64,000 bases of DNA from positions 124,001 through 188,000 of the forward strand of contig NZ_BOMQ01000061.1 of NCBI RefSeq assembly GCF_016862275.1, read 5' to 3'. Source of the DNA: Actinoplanes nipponensis (lineage in GTDB: Bacteria > Actinomycetota > Actinomycetes > Mycobacteriales > Micromonosporaceae). Under the pieces are notes generated by a model. The model did no database searches. It was not told the DNA's origin and saw only the letters and a list, made by a program, of their open reading frames with translations. Shown piece after piece: positions 1-8,394 of the stretch; position 1 is the first letter of the stretch; each line of letters begins with the position of its first letter. The position numbers and the translations under genes were made by a program.

Positions 1-402
1 GATCGCCACCAGGGCGACGCCCAGGATGCTGCCGTGGAAGTCCAGGTCGAAGATGATCCAGCTCAGCGGGAAGAGCAGGGCGTACTGGGCCAGGAAGACC
101 ACGGACAGCGGGATGAGCTTGCCCACCACGACGTCGATCGGCCGGGTGCCGCTGGCCCGCAGGCGGTCCCAGGTCATCCAGCTGTGGTCGCGGTAGAAGG
201 CGATGCCGATGGCCGACAGCCCGAAGAAGCCGAACAGCGCCGCCATGCCGGGGACCGCCTGCGCCGGCCCGCCCACCAGGCCGTCGGAGAAGAACGCCAG
301 CAGCAGGCCCGGGATGATGATGAGGATCACCACGACCCACGGATCGGTCCTCATGATGCGTGCTTCGTGGCCGGCAATCGCCAGTACTCGCGGCTTCGTC
401 AT
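1..402 (-). CDS. ABC-2 type transporter permease, partial at left edge
   Basis: Reading leftward from an ATG at 402, 134 codons stay open to the window edge, so the 3' part is missing. After a short cytoplasmic start (MTKPRVLAIAGHEARIMR) there is a hydrophobic segment (WVVVILIIIPGLLLAFF), a second at about residues 50-62 and more hydrophobic stretches near the edge (PLSVVFLAQYALLFPLSW). The motif TWDRLRASGTRPIDVVVGKLI is typical of ABC-2 exporter permeases. A GAGGGG ribosome site lies just upstream of the ATG. It would need an ATPase partner. The only one in the window is at 14895-15785, on the other strand, so the true partner may lie left of position 1. Family membership is fairly sure. The substrate is unknown, and a cluster product exporter is inference. 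Confidence 0.75.
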   Translation of the reverse strand, partial: MTKPRVLAIAGHEARIMRTDPWVVVILIIIPGLLLAFFSDGLVGGPAQAVPGMAALFGFFGLSAIGIAFYRDHSWMTWDRLRASGTRPIDVVVGKLIPLSVVFLAQYALLFPLSWIIFDLDFHGSILGVALVAI

Positions 403-577
403 GATCCCCTCAACGGCAGTCCGGTGTGCTGCGCGGTGCCTTGGAATGCGGCTGCGCAGCAGGCGTCGTCCCGAATCCTCGCCACCGGGCCGGTCCCCGC
501 GCAACCACGGAAGATGGGCGCGCGACTGGGGAAAGTTGTCAGTCAGACACGGCGCGGGGCCGGCCGGCGCGGGGCGC

Positions 578-1381
578 TCAGCGGGATCCGCGCACGGGCA
601 CGTTGCGTTCCCGCCAGCCGACGCCGTGCAGGGTCCCGCCGGCCCGGACGAGCGTCATGGCCCGGACCAGCCGGCTCGGCCCGCCGGCGGAGGCCGGCAG
701 GTCCACAGTGACGTGCCCGACGTCGGTGAACTCCAGCAGGGTGTCGTTGATCCGCATCGCGTGCGCCTCGACCGCGACGTCCTGTACGGGCTCGGGCGGC
801 CCCCCGGGGGCCAGCAGGTAGCCGTCGGGCGGGATGCGGCCCCGCGCGTCCAGCAGGGTGGCCTGGTAGCGGGTGCCGTCGGAGAGCCAGCCGGCGCACC
901 AGCTCCAGCCCAGCCGTCCCCAGTCGCGGATGCCCCACGACTGGTCCCGCTGGCCCGGCCCGTTGACCGGCAGGCAGGCGCCGTCGACGCGGACCGTCCC
1001 GACGGCCCAGCCCGGCTGCTCGAGCCGCTTGCCGCGCTCGTAGGCGTATCCGGCGGTCTGCGCGCGCCACGTGAGGTCCAGGGCGAATTCGGCGCCGTCC
1101 GCGGCGAGGTGCCAGCCGCCGGCGGAGGGCTCGACCAGGAACCGGAGGGACGGATCGGCCGTCCCCCACGGCGCGCCACGGTCGCCGGACAGCGGGCGTT
1201 CGACGGTGCAGCCGACCGCCCGCGGACCGGTCGTGAGATAGGCCCAGAACGAGCGCCGGCCGAGCCGCGGATAGTCCCCGACGCGCACGAAGCCGCCCAC
1301 GGAACCGTCCATGGCCGCGAAGTCGAAATACCAGGACTCGCCCCACAGCCGGTCCGGGCCGGGCTCGTGTGCCTCGGTCAT
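578..1381 (-). CDS. CrtC/AttH-like (DUF7064-type) protein
   Basis: This 267-residue soluble protein has no signal peptide or membrane segment. It has a Trp-rich beta-type composition. A central motif (GQRDQSWGIRDWGRLGWSW) resembles the conserved G-x-RDxSWGxRDW block of the hydroxyneurosporene-synthase/AttH-like and DUF7064 proteins, whose lipocalin-like domains bind or hydrate lipophilic substrates. It lies between the permease fragment and the StrR-type activator, all on the minus strand, so it is likely part of the metabolite cluster. The start is the ATG at 1381, and its ribosome site is weak. The reaction is unknown, and a role in tailoring or handling a hydrophobic product is inference. 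The family call rests on one motif. Confidence 0.55.
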   Translation of the reverse strand: MTEAHEPGPDRLWGESWYFDFAAMDGSVGGFVRVGDYPRLGRRSFWAYLTTGPRAVGCTVERPLSGDRGAPWGTADPSLRFLVEPSAGGWHLAADGAEFALDLTWRAQTAGYAYERGKRLEQPGWAVGTVRVDGACLPVNGPGQRDQSWGIRDWGRLGWSWCAGWLSDGTRYQATLLDARGRIPPDGYLLAPGGPPEPVQDVAVEAHAMRINDTLLEFTDVGHVTVDLPASAGGPSRLVRAMTLVRAGGTLHGVGWRERNVPVRGSR

Positions 1382-1415
1382 CGCCGGGGCCGCCGGATTC
1401 CGCTCCCGGTGGCCG

Positions 1416-2450
1416 TCAGCACTGTTCGAGAGCGTCGCGGCTGCGCATTTCGCTGGCGAATTCGAGCCAGGCCTCGGCGATCGAGCAGGCCAGATCGGCG
1501 ACCAGGCACATGCAGTGATCGGGCAGGCGGGTGGCCAGCGAACCCCAGTCCTTCTCGACCTGCTTGCTCTCCGAATGCAACCAGCGCAACATGGCGCGGC
1601 CGTGTTCGGTCATGCGGATGGCCGGATCCCGGCTCAGATTCTGCAGGATCTCGTCACGGCACCGCAGCGACGGGAACTGTTCCGCCTTGATGTATTCCTG
1701 GAGCTTGCGCTCACGCGTGTGCCGCTCGGTGTGGCTGCCCGCGCGCCGGCGGGTCGGCACCGGGTCCTCACCGCGGCGCAGCCGGTCGCGAACGTCGCGG
1801 ACCGTGCTGGGGGAGATGCCGGCCTTACGGGCGATCTCCCGCGAGGAGGACTCCGGGTTGAGGGTGATCAGCTCGCTGGCGAAGCGCCGGCCGTCCACCG
1901 TGCTGAGCGGGCGGACCCGGCCGTCGCGGCCGATCCGGTGGTAGACCTCGGGAACTTCGGACAGGGAGTCGGAGCGGATGGCCCCGACCGTCTTCGCGGA
2001 GAGCCCCGACACCTCGGCGATGGCGCGGTCGGACCAGTGCGGGCTGGACTGCACGATGCGCGCCGCGGCGGCCTTGCGGTCCGACAGCGAGAGCGGCAGG
2101 CCGTGCTTGACGTTGGCCTTGACCGCCATCACGAAGGCCTCGGCGTCGTCGCCGTCGTAGAACGTCGCCTCGATGGTGCGTTCGCCGCGCAGGATCGCCG
2201 CCTTGAGGCGGTGCATGCCGTCGATGACACGCATGGTCGGCCGGTGCACAAGAATGGGCGGCAACTCGTCGGTGAATTCCGCGAGCGAGCGGATATGCTC
2301 CAGATCCTCGCCTTGCAGTCGCGGGGAATCGGCGGGCAACAAATGCTCGATGGGAAGGCTTGCGGTCTCCCCGATCAGCCGCGCCGGTGCCGAAGTCGCC
2401 ACGAGCACCGAGCCGCGAAATGGTGGTTCTTCATCCACGCAGGTAGCCAT
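1416..2450 (-). CDS. StrR-family (ParB-like nuclease fold) cluster-situated transcriptional activator
   Basis: The protein has 344 residues from the ATG at 2450, which has a GGGGGA ribosome site 8 bases upstream. The same frame is open to 2534, but I reject that longer start. The N-terminal third has the ParB/Spo0J-type signature found in StrR, NovG and Tei15 (MRVIDGMHRLKAA, then EAFVMAVKANVKHGLPLSL). It is followed by the helix-turn-helix stretch WSDRAIAEVSGLSAKTVGAIR and a second HTH-like segment (SSREIARKAGISPSTVRDVRDRLR). Length agrees with StrR (about 350). StrR proteins are pathway-specific activators of antibiotic clusters that bind inverted repeats with GTTCGA half-sites. I found a lone GTTCGA at about 2541 but no full site. 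It probably switches on the surrounding cluster. Confidence 0.86.
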   Translation of the reverse strand: MATCVDEEPPFRGSVLVATSAPARLIGETASLPIEHLLPADSPRLQGEDLEHIRSLAEFTDELPPILVHRPTMRVIDGMHRLKAAILRGERTIEATFYDGDDAEAFVMAVKANVKHGLPLSLSDRKAAAARIVQSSPHWSDRAIAEVSGLSAKTVGAIRSDSLSEVPEVYHRIGRDGRVRPLSTVDGRRFASELITLNPESSSREIARKAGISPSTVRDVRDRLRRGEDPVPTRRRAGSHTERHTRERKLQEYIKAEQFPSLRCRDEILQNLSRDPAIRMTEHGRAMLRWLHSESKQVEKDWGSLATRLPDHCMCLVADLACSIAEAWLEFASEMRSRDALEQC

Positions 2451-2505
2451 CGTGTGTTTCCCCCCGTTGCCATGGTGTATAACCCCTGCCCTAGCGGGTG
2501 TCCTT

Positions 2506-2534
2506 AACATTCTCCGTGGTGAAGGGTTTGTCAA
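2506..2534 (-). promoter_or_regulatory. Candidate promoter of the StrR-type activator
   Basis: On the minus strand a perfect TTGACA (2534-2529) is followed after 17 bases by AATGTT (2511-2506), a fair vegetative-sigma promoter about 55 bases before the ATG at 2450. The -35 is consensus and the -10 is weak. Seen by eye only. Confidence 0.45.
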
Positions 2535-2573
2535 CCGCCAGTTCGATCTCTGTCGGTGATCGTTTCAAAGGGA

Positions 2574-2588
2574 TGTCCAAGTTGGACA
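2574..2588. promoter_or_regulatory. Perfect 15-bp palindrome upstream of the activator promoter
   Basis: TGTCCAA-G-TTGGACA is a perfect inverted repeat (7-bp arms, 1-base centre) about 40 bases upstream of the candidate -35 of the StrR-type gene. Size and place suit an operator for a dimeric regulator. Which protein binds is unknown. Confidence 0.4.
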
Positions 2589-3188
2589 CCAAGATCTCGA
2601 TAACGGCTGCCGTGATCTTTTCGGTGAGCGTGCCGACTACTTTAGTTGAGGATTAAATGAGTGCGGGATTGCGCATCTGCGCGATCATGATCGTCGATCA
2701 TTGGAGCGACGAGCGGTGGAGCCGGGGGCCGCGGGCCGGCCGGGCCTGGCCGGCCGCTCGCGGGCCCGGCCCGCGCCCCGACCGGGTGGTTGGCGAAATC
2801 GGTCAGGACCTCGCCGGCGGGGCCGTCGTGGGCCGCCCGTCCGGGCCCGGCCGGCGCGATAGGGCGCGGCAACTGTCGGCTGGTCGACGCAACGGTGTGG
2901 CGGGCAGCACGGTGGCGAGGTAATGGGCCGCATCCGATGTATTCAGCGATACCGACGGCATGTCGGTTGATCTACCGAAGAGTCCGTTGTGTACGGGTGG
3001 CAATCCGGCCGAACACGGACCAGTGCGCCGATAGCAGGGGCATTTCCCCCCATCGGGGCAGAGCCCGCGGGCCTTTCGCCCACCGGGTGAGGAATTGACG
3101 CGCTCGACAGCCGGTTGCCGCTGTGTCACATTGCCAACGGCCGCGTCGCCGACCATGCCCTTTTCCGCCCGGACGAGATGGTGTGCGT
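2589..3188. other. 600-bp intergenic region without a supported gene
   Basis: This is the divergent region between the StrR-type gene and the pyrrole module. Several short open frames exist on both strands, but their products are Pro/Arg/Gly-rich translations of GC-rich DNA with no domain. The first 60 bases are relatively AT-rich (around 2620-2660). The rest presumably carries the leader and promoter for the gene starting at 3189. I could not pick a convincing promoter. Confidence 0.5.
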
Positions 3189-4331
3189 ATGGAGTTCGAT
3201 CTCAGCGAGGCGCAGCGCAAGCGTTTCGACGAAGTGCTCGCCGGTGTTCGCGCGCAGTCGCCGGACGTCCGCAGCGAGGGACAGTTCGCCCCGTTCACCT
3301 GTGCGCAGTGGGCCGCCGCCGCACGCCTCGGGATGACCGGCCTGTGCCTGCCGGCCGAGGACGGCGGGGGCGGGCTGGGCGCCCTGGACACGGCGCTGTG
3401 CCTCGAGGCGTTCACCGAGGGCGGAGCCGACACCGGCCTGGCCTTCTCCGTCGCCGCCCATCTGCTGGCCTGCGCGGTGCCGGTACGCGATTTCGGCGCC
3501 GGCCCGGTGCGCGGCGAACTGCTCGCGGGAATGGCGAACGGCGCACTGATCGCGGCCAATGCCATGACCGAGGACGAAGCCGGCTCGGACATCGGCACGC
3601 TGCGCACCACGGTCGTTCGCGACGGCGACGACTACGTCGTGAACGGCGCGAAGTCGTACGCCAGCAACGCCCCGGTCGCCGACGTCCTGGTCGTTTACGG
3701 CACGTCCGACGCCGATTCCGGTTTCCTGGGCCAGACCGCGCTGGCGGTGCCCCGGAATCTGCCGGGCGTCACCGTCGGCGAGCCGTTCGCCAAGATGGGC
3801 CTGCACGCCTGTCCGGCCGGCCGGGTGGAGTTCCGCGAGTGCCGGGTGCCGGCCCGGTACCGGCTCGGCGCCGAGGGGCAGGGCAGCGCGATCTTCCAGC
3901 ACTCCATGGCCTGGGAGCGCAGCTGTCTGCCCGCCGTCTACCTGGGCCAGATGCGCCGGCAGGTGGACAGCTGCGTGGCCCACGCCAAGCAGCGGCGGCA
4001 GTTCGGCCGCCCCATCGGCGCGTTCCAGGCGGTGTCGCACCGGATCGCCACGATGATCCAGCGGCTGGAGGCCGCCCGGCTGCTGCTCTACCGCGCCTGC
4101 TGGCTGCTCGACCAGGGCCGGCCCGACCCCGCGGCGACGGCGATGGCCAAGCTCGCCGTGTCGGACGCGACGGTGGCCAACAGCCTGGACGCCGTGCACG
4201 TCTTCGGCGGCTCGGGCTACCTGGCCGGCGCGGGCGTCGAGGCCCAGCTGCGCGACTCGGTGCCCAGCGTCATCTTCTCCGGCACCAGCGACATCCAGCG
4301 CGAGATCATCGTCAACCGAGCCGGGCTATGA
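3189..4331 (+). CDS. L-prolyl-carrier-protein dehydrogenase (acyl-CoA dehydrogenase family)
   Basis: The protein has 380 residues from ATG 3189 (MEFDLSEAQRKRFDEVL). The open frame reaches upstream to 3123, but that extension is Arg/Pro-rich and unlike the family. Acyl-CoA dehydrogenase marks include NAMTEDEAGSDIGTLRTTV (flavin and substrate region), the Arg-rich RRQFGRPIGAFQAVSHRIA and the C-terminal VFGGSGYLAGAGVEAQLRD...FSGTSDIQREII. Next to a prolyl-AMP ligase and a carrier protein this is the PltE/CloN3/RedW type. These enzymes use FAD to oxidise carrier-bound proline by four electrons to pyrrole-2-carboxyl thioester. The 3' end overlaps the ligase start by four bases (ATGA). Function is assigned from family plus gene order. 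Confidence 0.88.
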   Translation: MEFDLSEAQRKRFDEVLAGVRAQSPDVRSEGQFAPFTCAQWAAAARLGMTGLCLPAEDGGGGLGALDTALCLEAFTEGGADTGLAFSVAAHLLACAVPVRDFGAGPVRGELLAGMANGALIAANAMTEDEAGSDIGTLRTTVVRDGDDYVVNGAKSYASNAPVADVLVVYGTSDADSGFLGQTALAVPRNLPGVTVGEPFAKMGLHACPAGRVEFRECRVPARYRLGAEGQGSAIFQHSMAWERSCLPAVYLGQMRRQVDSCVAHAKQRRQFGRPIGAFQAVSHRIATMIQRLEAARLLLYRACWLLDQGRPDPAATAMAKLAVSDATVANSLDAVHVFGGSGYLAGAGVEAQLRDSVPSVIFSGTSDIQREIIVNRAGL

Positions 4332-5824
4332 CGCTGCACCAGCTCGCCATCGACGCGGCGGCGCGGTATCCGGACCGGCCGGCGGTGTCCGGCGCGGCCG
4401 GCGTGCTGAGCTACGCCGAGCTCGACCGCCGAGCCAACGCCCTCGCCGCCCGGATGCGCGCGGCCGGCGTCATCCGCGGCGACCGGGTGGTCATCCGGGC
4501 CGAGAAGTCGCCGGACGTGGTCGCCGCCATGCAGGCGGTGCTGCGCCTGGGCGCCGCCTACGTCCCCGTCGACCCGGCCACCCCGGACGCCCGGGCCGCG
4601 GCCGTGGTGCGGGACTGCGCCGCCCGGCTGGTGTGCGTGACCGGATCGCGGCCACCGGCGGACGGCGACGGCGCGGAGCCGGAGGTTCCCCGGCTGGACC
4701 TCGCCGAGGCCCTGCCGGCCGACGCGGAGCCGGTCAACGAGCCGGCCGGCCCCGATGACCTGGCCTACATCCTCTACACCTCCGGCTCCACCGGGGTGCC
4801 GAAGGGCGTGTGCATCAGCCATCGCAACGCCCTGGCGTTCGTGCGCTGGGCGGCGGCGGAGCTGGCCGTGGTGCCGCAGGACCGGTTCGCCAACCACGCC
4901 GGGCTCACCTTCGACCTGTCGGTCCTGGACATCTACGCGGCGTTCGCCGGTGGCGCCATGGTGCACCTCATCCCGAACGAGCTCGCGTACGCGCCCCGGA
5001 ACCTGGTCGAGCTGCTGGCCGCCCAGCGGATCAGCATCTGGTACTCGGTTCCCTCGGCGCTCACCCTGATGATCCGAGAGGGCGGCCTGCTGGACCGGCC
5101 GGCGCCGCCCGCCCTGCGCGCCGTGCTCTTCGCCGGCGAGCCCTTCCCCATCGTCCACGTGCGCCGGCTGGCCGCCTGGAGCGGCGCCCGGCTGCTCAAC
5201 CTCTACGGCCCGACCGAGACCAACGTGTGCACCTTCCACGAGGTCGGGCCGGCCGACCTGGCCCGCGACCGGCCGGCGCCGATCGGCGCGGCGGCCAGCG
5301 GCGACACCGTGTGGGCGGTCACCGCCGACGGCGGCCGCGCAGGGGTGGGGGAGGAAGGGGAGTTGTGGGTCGAGGGCCCGACGGTGATGCTCGGCTACTG
5401 GGGCCGTGCCAGGCAGCGGGGGCCCTACCCCACGGGCGACATCGTCCGGGTGCTGCCGGACGGCGCTCTGGACTACGTCGGCCGGAAGGACCTGATGGTG
5501 AAGGTACGGGGATACCGGGTGGAGCCGGGTGACGTCGAGTCGGCGCTCGCGGCCCACCCCGATGTCGAGGAGGTCGCGGTCGTCGCGACCGGGGTGGGCA
5601 CGGACGCCCGGCTGGAGGCGTACGTGGTGCCCGTGGCGGGGCGGACGCCCGGGGTGCTGACGCTCAAGCGGCACAGCGCCGAGCGGCTCCCGCCGTACAT
5701 GATCGCCGACCGGTTCCACCTCGTCGCCGGGCTTCCGCGCACCGGCAACGGCAAGGTGGACCGCAAGGCACTCGCCGGTAACGGCCATCACCGGCCGGCC
5801 GGCGGAGAGGAGACGAGGGCGTGA
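4328..5824 (+). CDS. L-prolyl-AMP ligase (free-standing adenylation enzyme)
   Basis: The product is 498 residues, starting at the ATG that overlaps the previous stop. Adenylation core motifs are in order: A3 ILYTSGSTGVPKGV (about residues 143-156), NLYGPTETNVCTFHE, ELWVEGPTVMLGYW, YPTGDIV, the hinge YVGRKDLMVKVRGYRVEPGDVE and the terminal A10 LPRTGNGKVDRKAL. There is no fused carrier domain. This size and its neighbours match PltF/CloN4/RedM, which activate L-proline with ATP and load it on a dedicated carrier protein. The carrier gene follows with a GTGA overlap. Proline specificity is inferred from context, not from a pocket analysis. Confidence 0.88.
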   Translation: MTLHQLAIDAAARYPDRPAVSGAAGVLSYAELDRRANALAARMRAAGVIRGDRVVIRAEKSPDVVAAMQAVLRLGAAYVPVDPATPDARAAAVVRDCAARLVCVTGSRPPADGDGAEPEVPRLDLAEALPADAEPVNEPAGPDDLAYILYTSGSTGVPKGVCISHRNALAFVRWAAAELAVVPQDRFANHAGLTFDLSVLDIYAAFAGGAMVHLIPNELAYAPRNLVELLAAQRISIWYSVPSALTLMIREGGLLDRPAPPALRAVLFAGEPFPIVHVRRLAAWSGARLLNLYGPTETNVCTFHEVGPADLARDRPAPIGAAASGDTVWAVTADGGRAGVGEEGELWVEGPTVMLGYWGRARQRGPYPTGDIVRVLPDGALDYVGRKDLMVKVRGYRVEPGDVESALAAHPDVEEVAVVATGVGTDARLEAYVVPVAGRTPGVLTLKRHSAERLPPYMIADRFHLVAGLPRTGNGKVDRKALAGNGHHRPAGGEETRA

Positions 5825-6114
5825 CCGTGCCCGAGAGCCAGGTGGCTGACGAGCTGATGGGGTTCATCCGCACCGAGTTCCTCGACGGCGACCCCGCCGG
5901 CGAGCTGACCGACGAGACGCCGCTGCTGGCCTGGGGCGTGCTCGACTCGTTCAAGACGGCCCGGCTGCTGAGCTTCATCGAGGACGAGCTCGGTTCGCCG
6001 ATCCCGCCCGCCGAGCTCTACGCCGGCAATTTCCGCGACATCCGCAGCATCGCGGCGATGGTCCACGCCAACGGCGGCCGCGCGCGGGCGGCGCGGCAGG
6101 ACACCGCCCAGTGA
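5821..6114 (+). CDS. Prolyl/pyrrolyl carrier protein (PCP)
   Basis: This is a 97-residue acidic carrier protein starting at GTG 5821 (GTGA overlap with the ligase stop). The phosphopantetheine attachment site is WGVLDSFKTARLL, with Ser43 the probable modified residue. Helix III residues (PPAELYAGNFRDIRSIAAMV) fit the family. It should carry proline and then pyrrole-2-carboxylate as a thioester, like PltL/CloN5. Activation needs a phosphopantetheinyl transferase, and a candidate is at 25254-25913. The short Arg/Ala-rich tail has no known role. Confidence 0.88.
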   Translation: MTVPESQVADELMGFIRTEFLDGDPAGELTDETPLLAWGVLDSFKTARLLSFIEDELGSPIPPAELYAGNFRDIRSIAAMVHANGGRARAARQDTAQ

Positions 6115-6986
6115 CGGCTGACGCGGGGCAGTCCGGTTACGTGGAGCTGCCCGCGGGCCGGTTCCACTACCGCCGCTGGGCGGCCGGGCCCGAAGCCCCC
6201 AGCGTGATCCTGGTGCACGGCAACGGCAGCTCCTCGGCCACGTGGTCGCGGGTCGCGCCGGCGCTGCACGCGGCGGGACTGCACGTCCTCGCCCCGGACC
6301 TGCGGGGCAGCGGGGCCAGTGTCAGACCGCCGGTCGGTTCCTACGGCCTGCCGGAGGTCGCCGCCGATCTGCACGATTTCATCGACGCCCTGCGGTTGCC
6401 GGCTCCGCTGCTCATCGGCCACTGCTGGGGCGCCGCGGTGGCGCTCACCCTGGCGACCGGCGCCTCCGGCGGCCGGGTGCCGCCCGCGCTGAGCGGGCTG
6501 GTGCTCGAGGAGCTGCCGTCCGACATGGCGGCCACCGAGGACCAGCCGGTGGTCCGGGACTTCCTGCGCATGATGCGCGGTTCCCGGGAGTACGCCCGCA
6601 GCTGGGTGGACCTGATCTGCCGCAGCTGGCACCCCGCCGACCGGGAGAGCCTGCTGGCCGACGCCTGGGGCACCGACGTGGACGTCTACCTCAGCGTCAT
6701 CAAGGACGGCGCGGGCGCCGGGCCGCTCCTGCCGCACCTGGCCCGCCTGGAGCTGCCGGCCCTGGTCCTGCGGGGCAACCCGCGTCGCGGCAGCATGCTC
6801 AGCGACGGCGACTGGCAGCTGACCCGGCGGCTCCTGCCGGGGCACTGCGCCGCGTACGAGTTCTCCGACAGCGGCCACGAGGTCCACCGGAGCGACTGCG
6901 CGGGGTACCTGCGCCTCGTGGAGGACTTCCTGCACGCGACCGTCCGGCCCGGCCGCCCGGGCCTGCCGTCGACGTTGCGCGGCTGA
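6111..6986 (+). CDS. Alpha/beta-hydrolase with Cys nucleophile, candidate pyrrolyl acyltransferase or thioesterase
   Basis: The product is 291 residues from GTG 6111, again a GTGA overlap, so it is the fourth gene of the pyrrole operon. The fold is clear: oxyanion loop VHGNGSSSATW, strand-turn DLRGSGAS, nucleophile elbow IGHCWGAAVALTLATG and catalytic His in DSGHEVH (His256). The elbow has Cys105 (codon TGC) where most family members have Ser. Dienelactone hydrolases also use Cys there. In aminocoumarin clusters an alpha/beta-hydrolase-fold acyltransferase (CloN7/CouN7) moves the pyrrolyl group to a sugar through a covalent enzyme intermediate. A comparable acyl transfer, or release by hydrolysis, is the best guess. 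The acceptor is unknown. Confidence 0.75.
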   Translation: MTADAGQSGYVELPAGRFHYRRWAAGPEAPSVILVHGNGSSSATWSRVAPALHAAGLHVLAPDLRGSGASVRPPVGSYGLPEVAADLHDFIDALRLPAPLLIGHCWGAAVALTLATGASGGRVPPALSGLVLEELPSDMAATEDQPVVRDFLRMMRGSREYARSWVDLICRSWHPADRESLLADAWGTDVDVYLSVIKDGAGAGPLLPHLARLELPALVLRGNPRRGSMLSDGDWQLTRRLLPGHCAAYEFSDSGHEVHRSDCAGYLRLVEDFLHATVRPGRPGLPSTLRG

Positions 6987-6999
6987 GACACACACCGAA

Positions 7000-7033
7000 G
7001 GAGGCCGGCTCGACCTCGGTCGAGCCGGCCTCC
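7000..7033. terminator. Bidirectional terminator hairpin
   Basis: A perfect 15-bp stem (GGAGGCCGGCTCGAC at 7000-7014 pairing with 7019-7033) with a CTCG loop lies 13 bases after the hydrolase stop and 20 bases before the stop of the converging methyltransferase gene. It can serve both transcripts. There is no U-tract, as is usual in actinomycetes. Confidence 0.85.
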
Positions 7034-7053
7034 ATCGTGAGCCGTCCGCGCGC

Positions 7054-8091
7054 TCAGGTCGCGGGCACGGCCTCGATCAGCGGGAACATCGGCGTCCGGA
7101 TCACCCGGTTCAGCCGCAGCCCGGCGCCTTCGAGCAGCGCGCGCAGATCCTCCTCGGGCCGGGCGCAGCCGCCGCCCATGGCCAGCAGGATCAGGTCGTA
7201 CGTCTTGCCGACCTCGTCGGTGTCGCCGGGGTAGGCGACCGGCTCGTGGATCAGCAGCCTGCTGTCGTCGCGCATCGCCTCGCGGACCCGGGTGAGCAGC
7301 TCGTGGGCCTTGTCGTCGACCCAGGACCAGAGCACTCGCTTGAGCAGATAGGCGTCGGCGCCGGGCGGTACGCCGTCGAAGAAGCTGCCGCCCACGAAGT
7401 CGCAGCGACCGGTCAGCCCGGCCTCCTCGAACACCTTGGGCGCGTTCGCCACCACGTGCGGCTGGTCGAACAGGGTGCCGTGCATGTGGCGGTACCGGGC
7501 CAGCAGGCCGGCCAGGAACATCCCGTTGCCGCCGCCGAGATCGACGACCTCGTGGACGTCGGCCCAGTTGTCGTAGGACGACAGCAGGGTGCGCACCTCG
7601 AGGCGGGTGCCGGCGGCCTGGGAGCCGTCGAACCGCTTGCTCTCCTCGGGATGCTGGGCCATGTACTCCCAGTAGCCCATCTCGTGGACGTACTCGAAGG
7701 ACGAGCGCCCGGTGCGCAGGGTGTAGTCGAAGCGCGCCCACGCATGCAGATCGCCGACCAGGAACGGATAGGCGTCGCGGACCGACACCGGATGGTCGGT
7801 GCGCAAGGGCTGGGCCAGCGGGGTCAGGGCGAAGACCCCGGGCTCGCACTCGGTGAAGATTCCCTTGCTGGCGACCGCACGCATCACGCGCAGCAGGGCC
7901 CCCGCCTCGGCGTCACAGCGCTTGGCGAGGTCTGCCACGGGCAACGGTCCGTCGACGAGGTGATCGGCGACGCCCAGATCGCAGACAGCTCGAATTGCGA
8001 AGGGAATAACGTAGTCAGCCAGTTCAGTCAGTCGCCGCACCGATTCTATGTCGATGCGGGGACGGCTGGCCGTGCGGACATCGTCGGGCAT
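7054..8091 (-). CDS. SAM-dependent O-methyltransferase (Methyltransf_2 type)
   Basis: The product is 345 residues from ATG 8091, preceded by GGAGAACGGG. The N-terminal third is the all-helical dimerisation domain (LADYVIPFAIRAVCDLGVADHL...GALLRVMRAVASKGIF). The SAM-binding glycine loop is EVVDLGGGNGMFLAGLL and the later acidic/aromatic motifs are YLLKRVLWSWVDDKA and LLIHEPVAY. The length suits small-molecule O-methyltransferases of the carminomycin 4-O-methyltransferase/plant COMT type. It converges on the pyrrole operon and probably methylates a phenolic or carboxyl oxygen of the cluster product. The substrate cannot be told from sequence. Confidence 0.85.
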   Translation of the reverse strand: MPDDVRTASRPRIDIESVRRLTELADYVIPFAIRAVCDLGVADHLVDGPLPVADLAKRCDAEAGALLRVMRAVASKGIFTECEPGVFALTPLAQPLRTDHPVSVRDAYPFLVGDLHAWARFDYTLRTGRSSFEYVHEMGYWEYMAQHPEESKRFDGSQAAGTRLEVRTLLSSYDNWADVHEVVDLGGGNGMFLAGLLARYRHMHGTLFDQPHVVANAPKVFEEAGLTGRCDFVGGSFFDGVPPGADAYLLKRVLWSWVDDKAHELLTRVREAMRDDSRLLIHEPVAYPGDTDEVGKTYDLILLAMGGGCARPEEDLRALLEGAGLRLNRVIRTPMFPLIEAVPAT

Positions 8092-8394
8092 CCCGTTCTC
8101 CTTCTCTGCCGATACAGGGAATTCGATATCAGGGAATTCGGAATAGTCGCAAGCGACCGGGCGGCCACACCATGATCATTTTGGCTTGCCCGGGGGACCG
8201 GCCAACTGTGGCGAACGCGCAGTCGCCCCTGGCCGGGGCCGCGGCCGTTGATTGTCAAGGGTGTACGCCGCCGTCCATTGTCGACGGCCGCGTGGACGTC
8301 GCCGCTGTTGCGTTCGGCGAAGGGGCTGCGATACCCATGAGCAACCCATCGGGGGACGAGGTTGCTCCCCCGGACGACCCCTGAGGGTGAGGCC
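8092..8394. other. Divergent intergenic region with 15-bp-spaced direct repeats
   Basis: This is the space between the methyltransferase (minus) and the TolB-like/TPR gene (plus). It holds two copies of CAGGGAATTC (8115-8124 and 8130-8139), exactly 15 bases apart start to start, in an unusually AT-rich stretch (8110-8175). Further right, GTTGATTGTCAA and CCATTGTCGACGG form imperfect similarities. The repeats lie just upstream of the methyltransferase start and could be an activator or repressor site. No promoter boxes were convincing. Confidence 0.45.

Noticed and set aside
2535..2600. Full StrR binding site (two GTTCGA half-sites about 11 bases apart)
   Set aside because: Only one GTTCGA is present near 2541. 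The opposite half is not recognisable.
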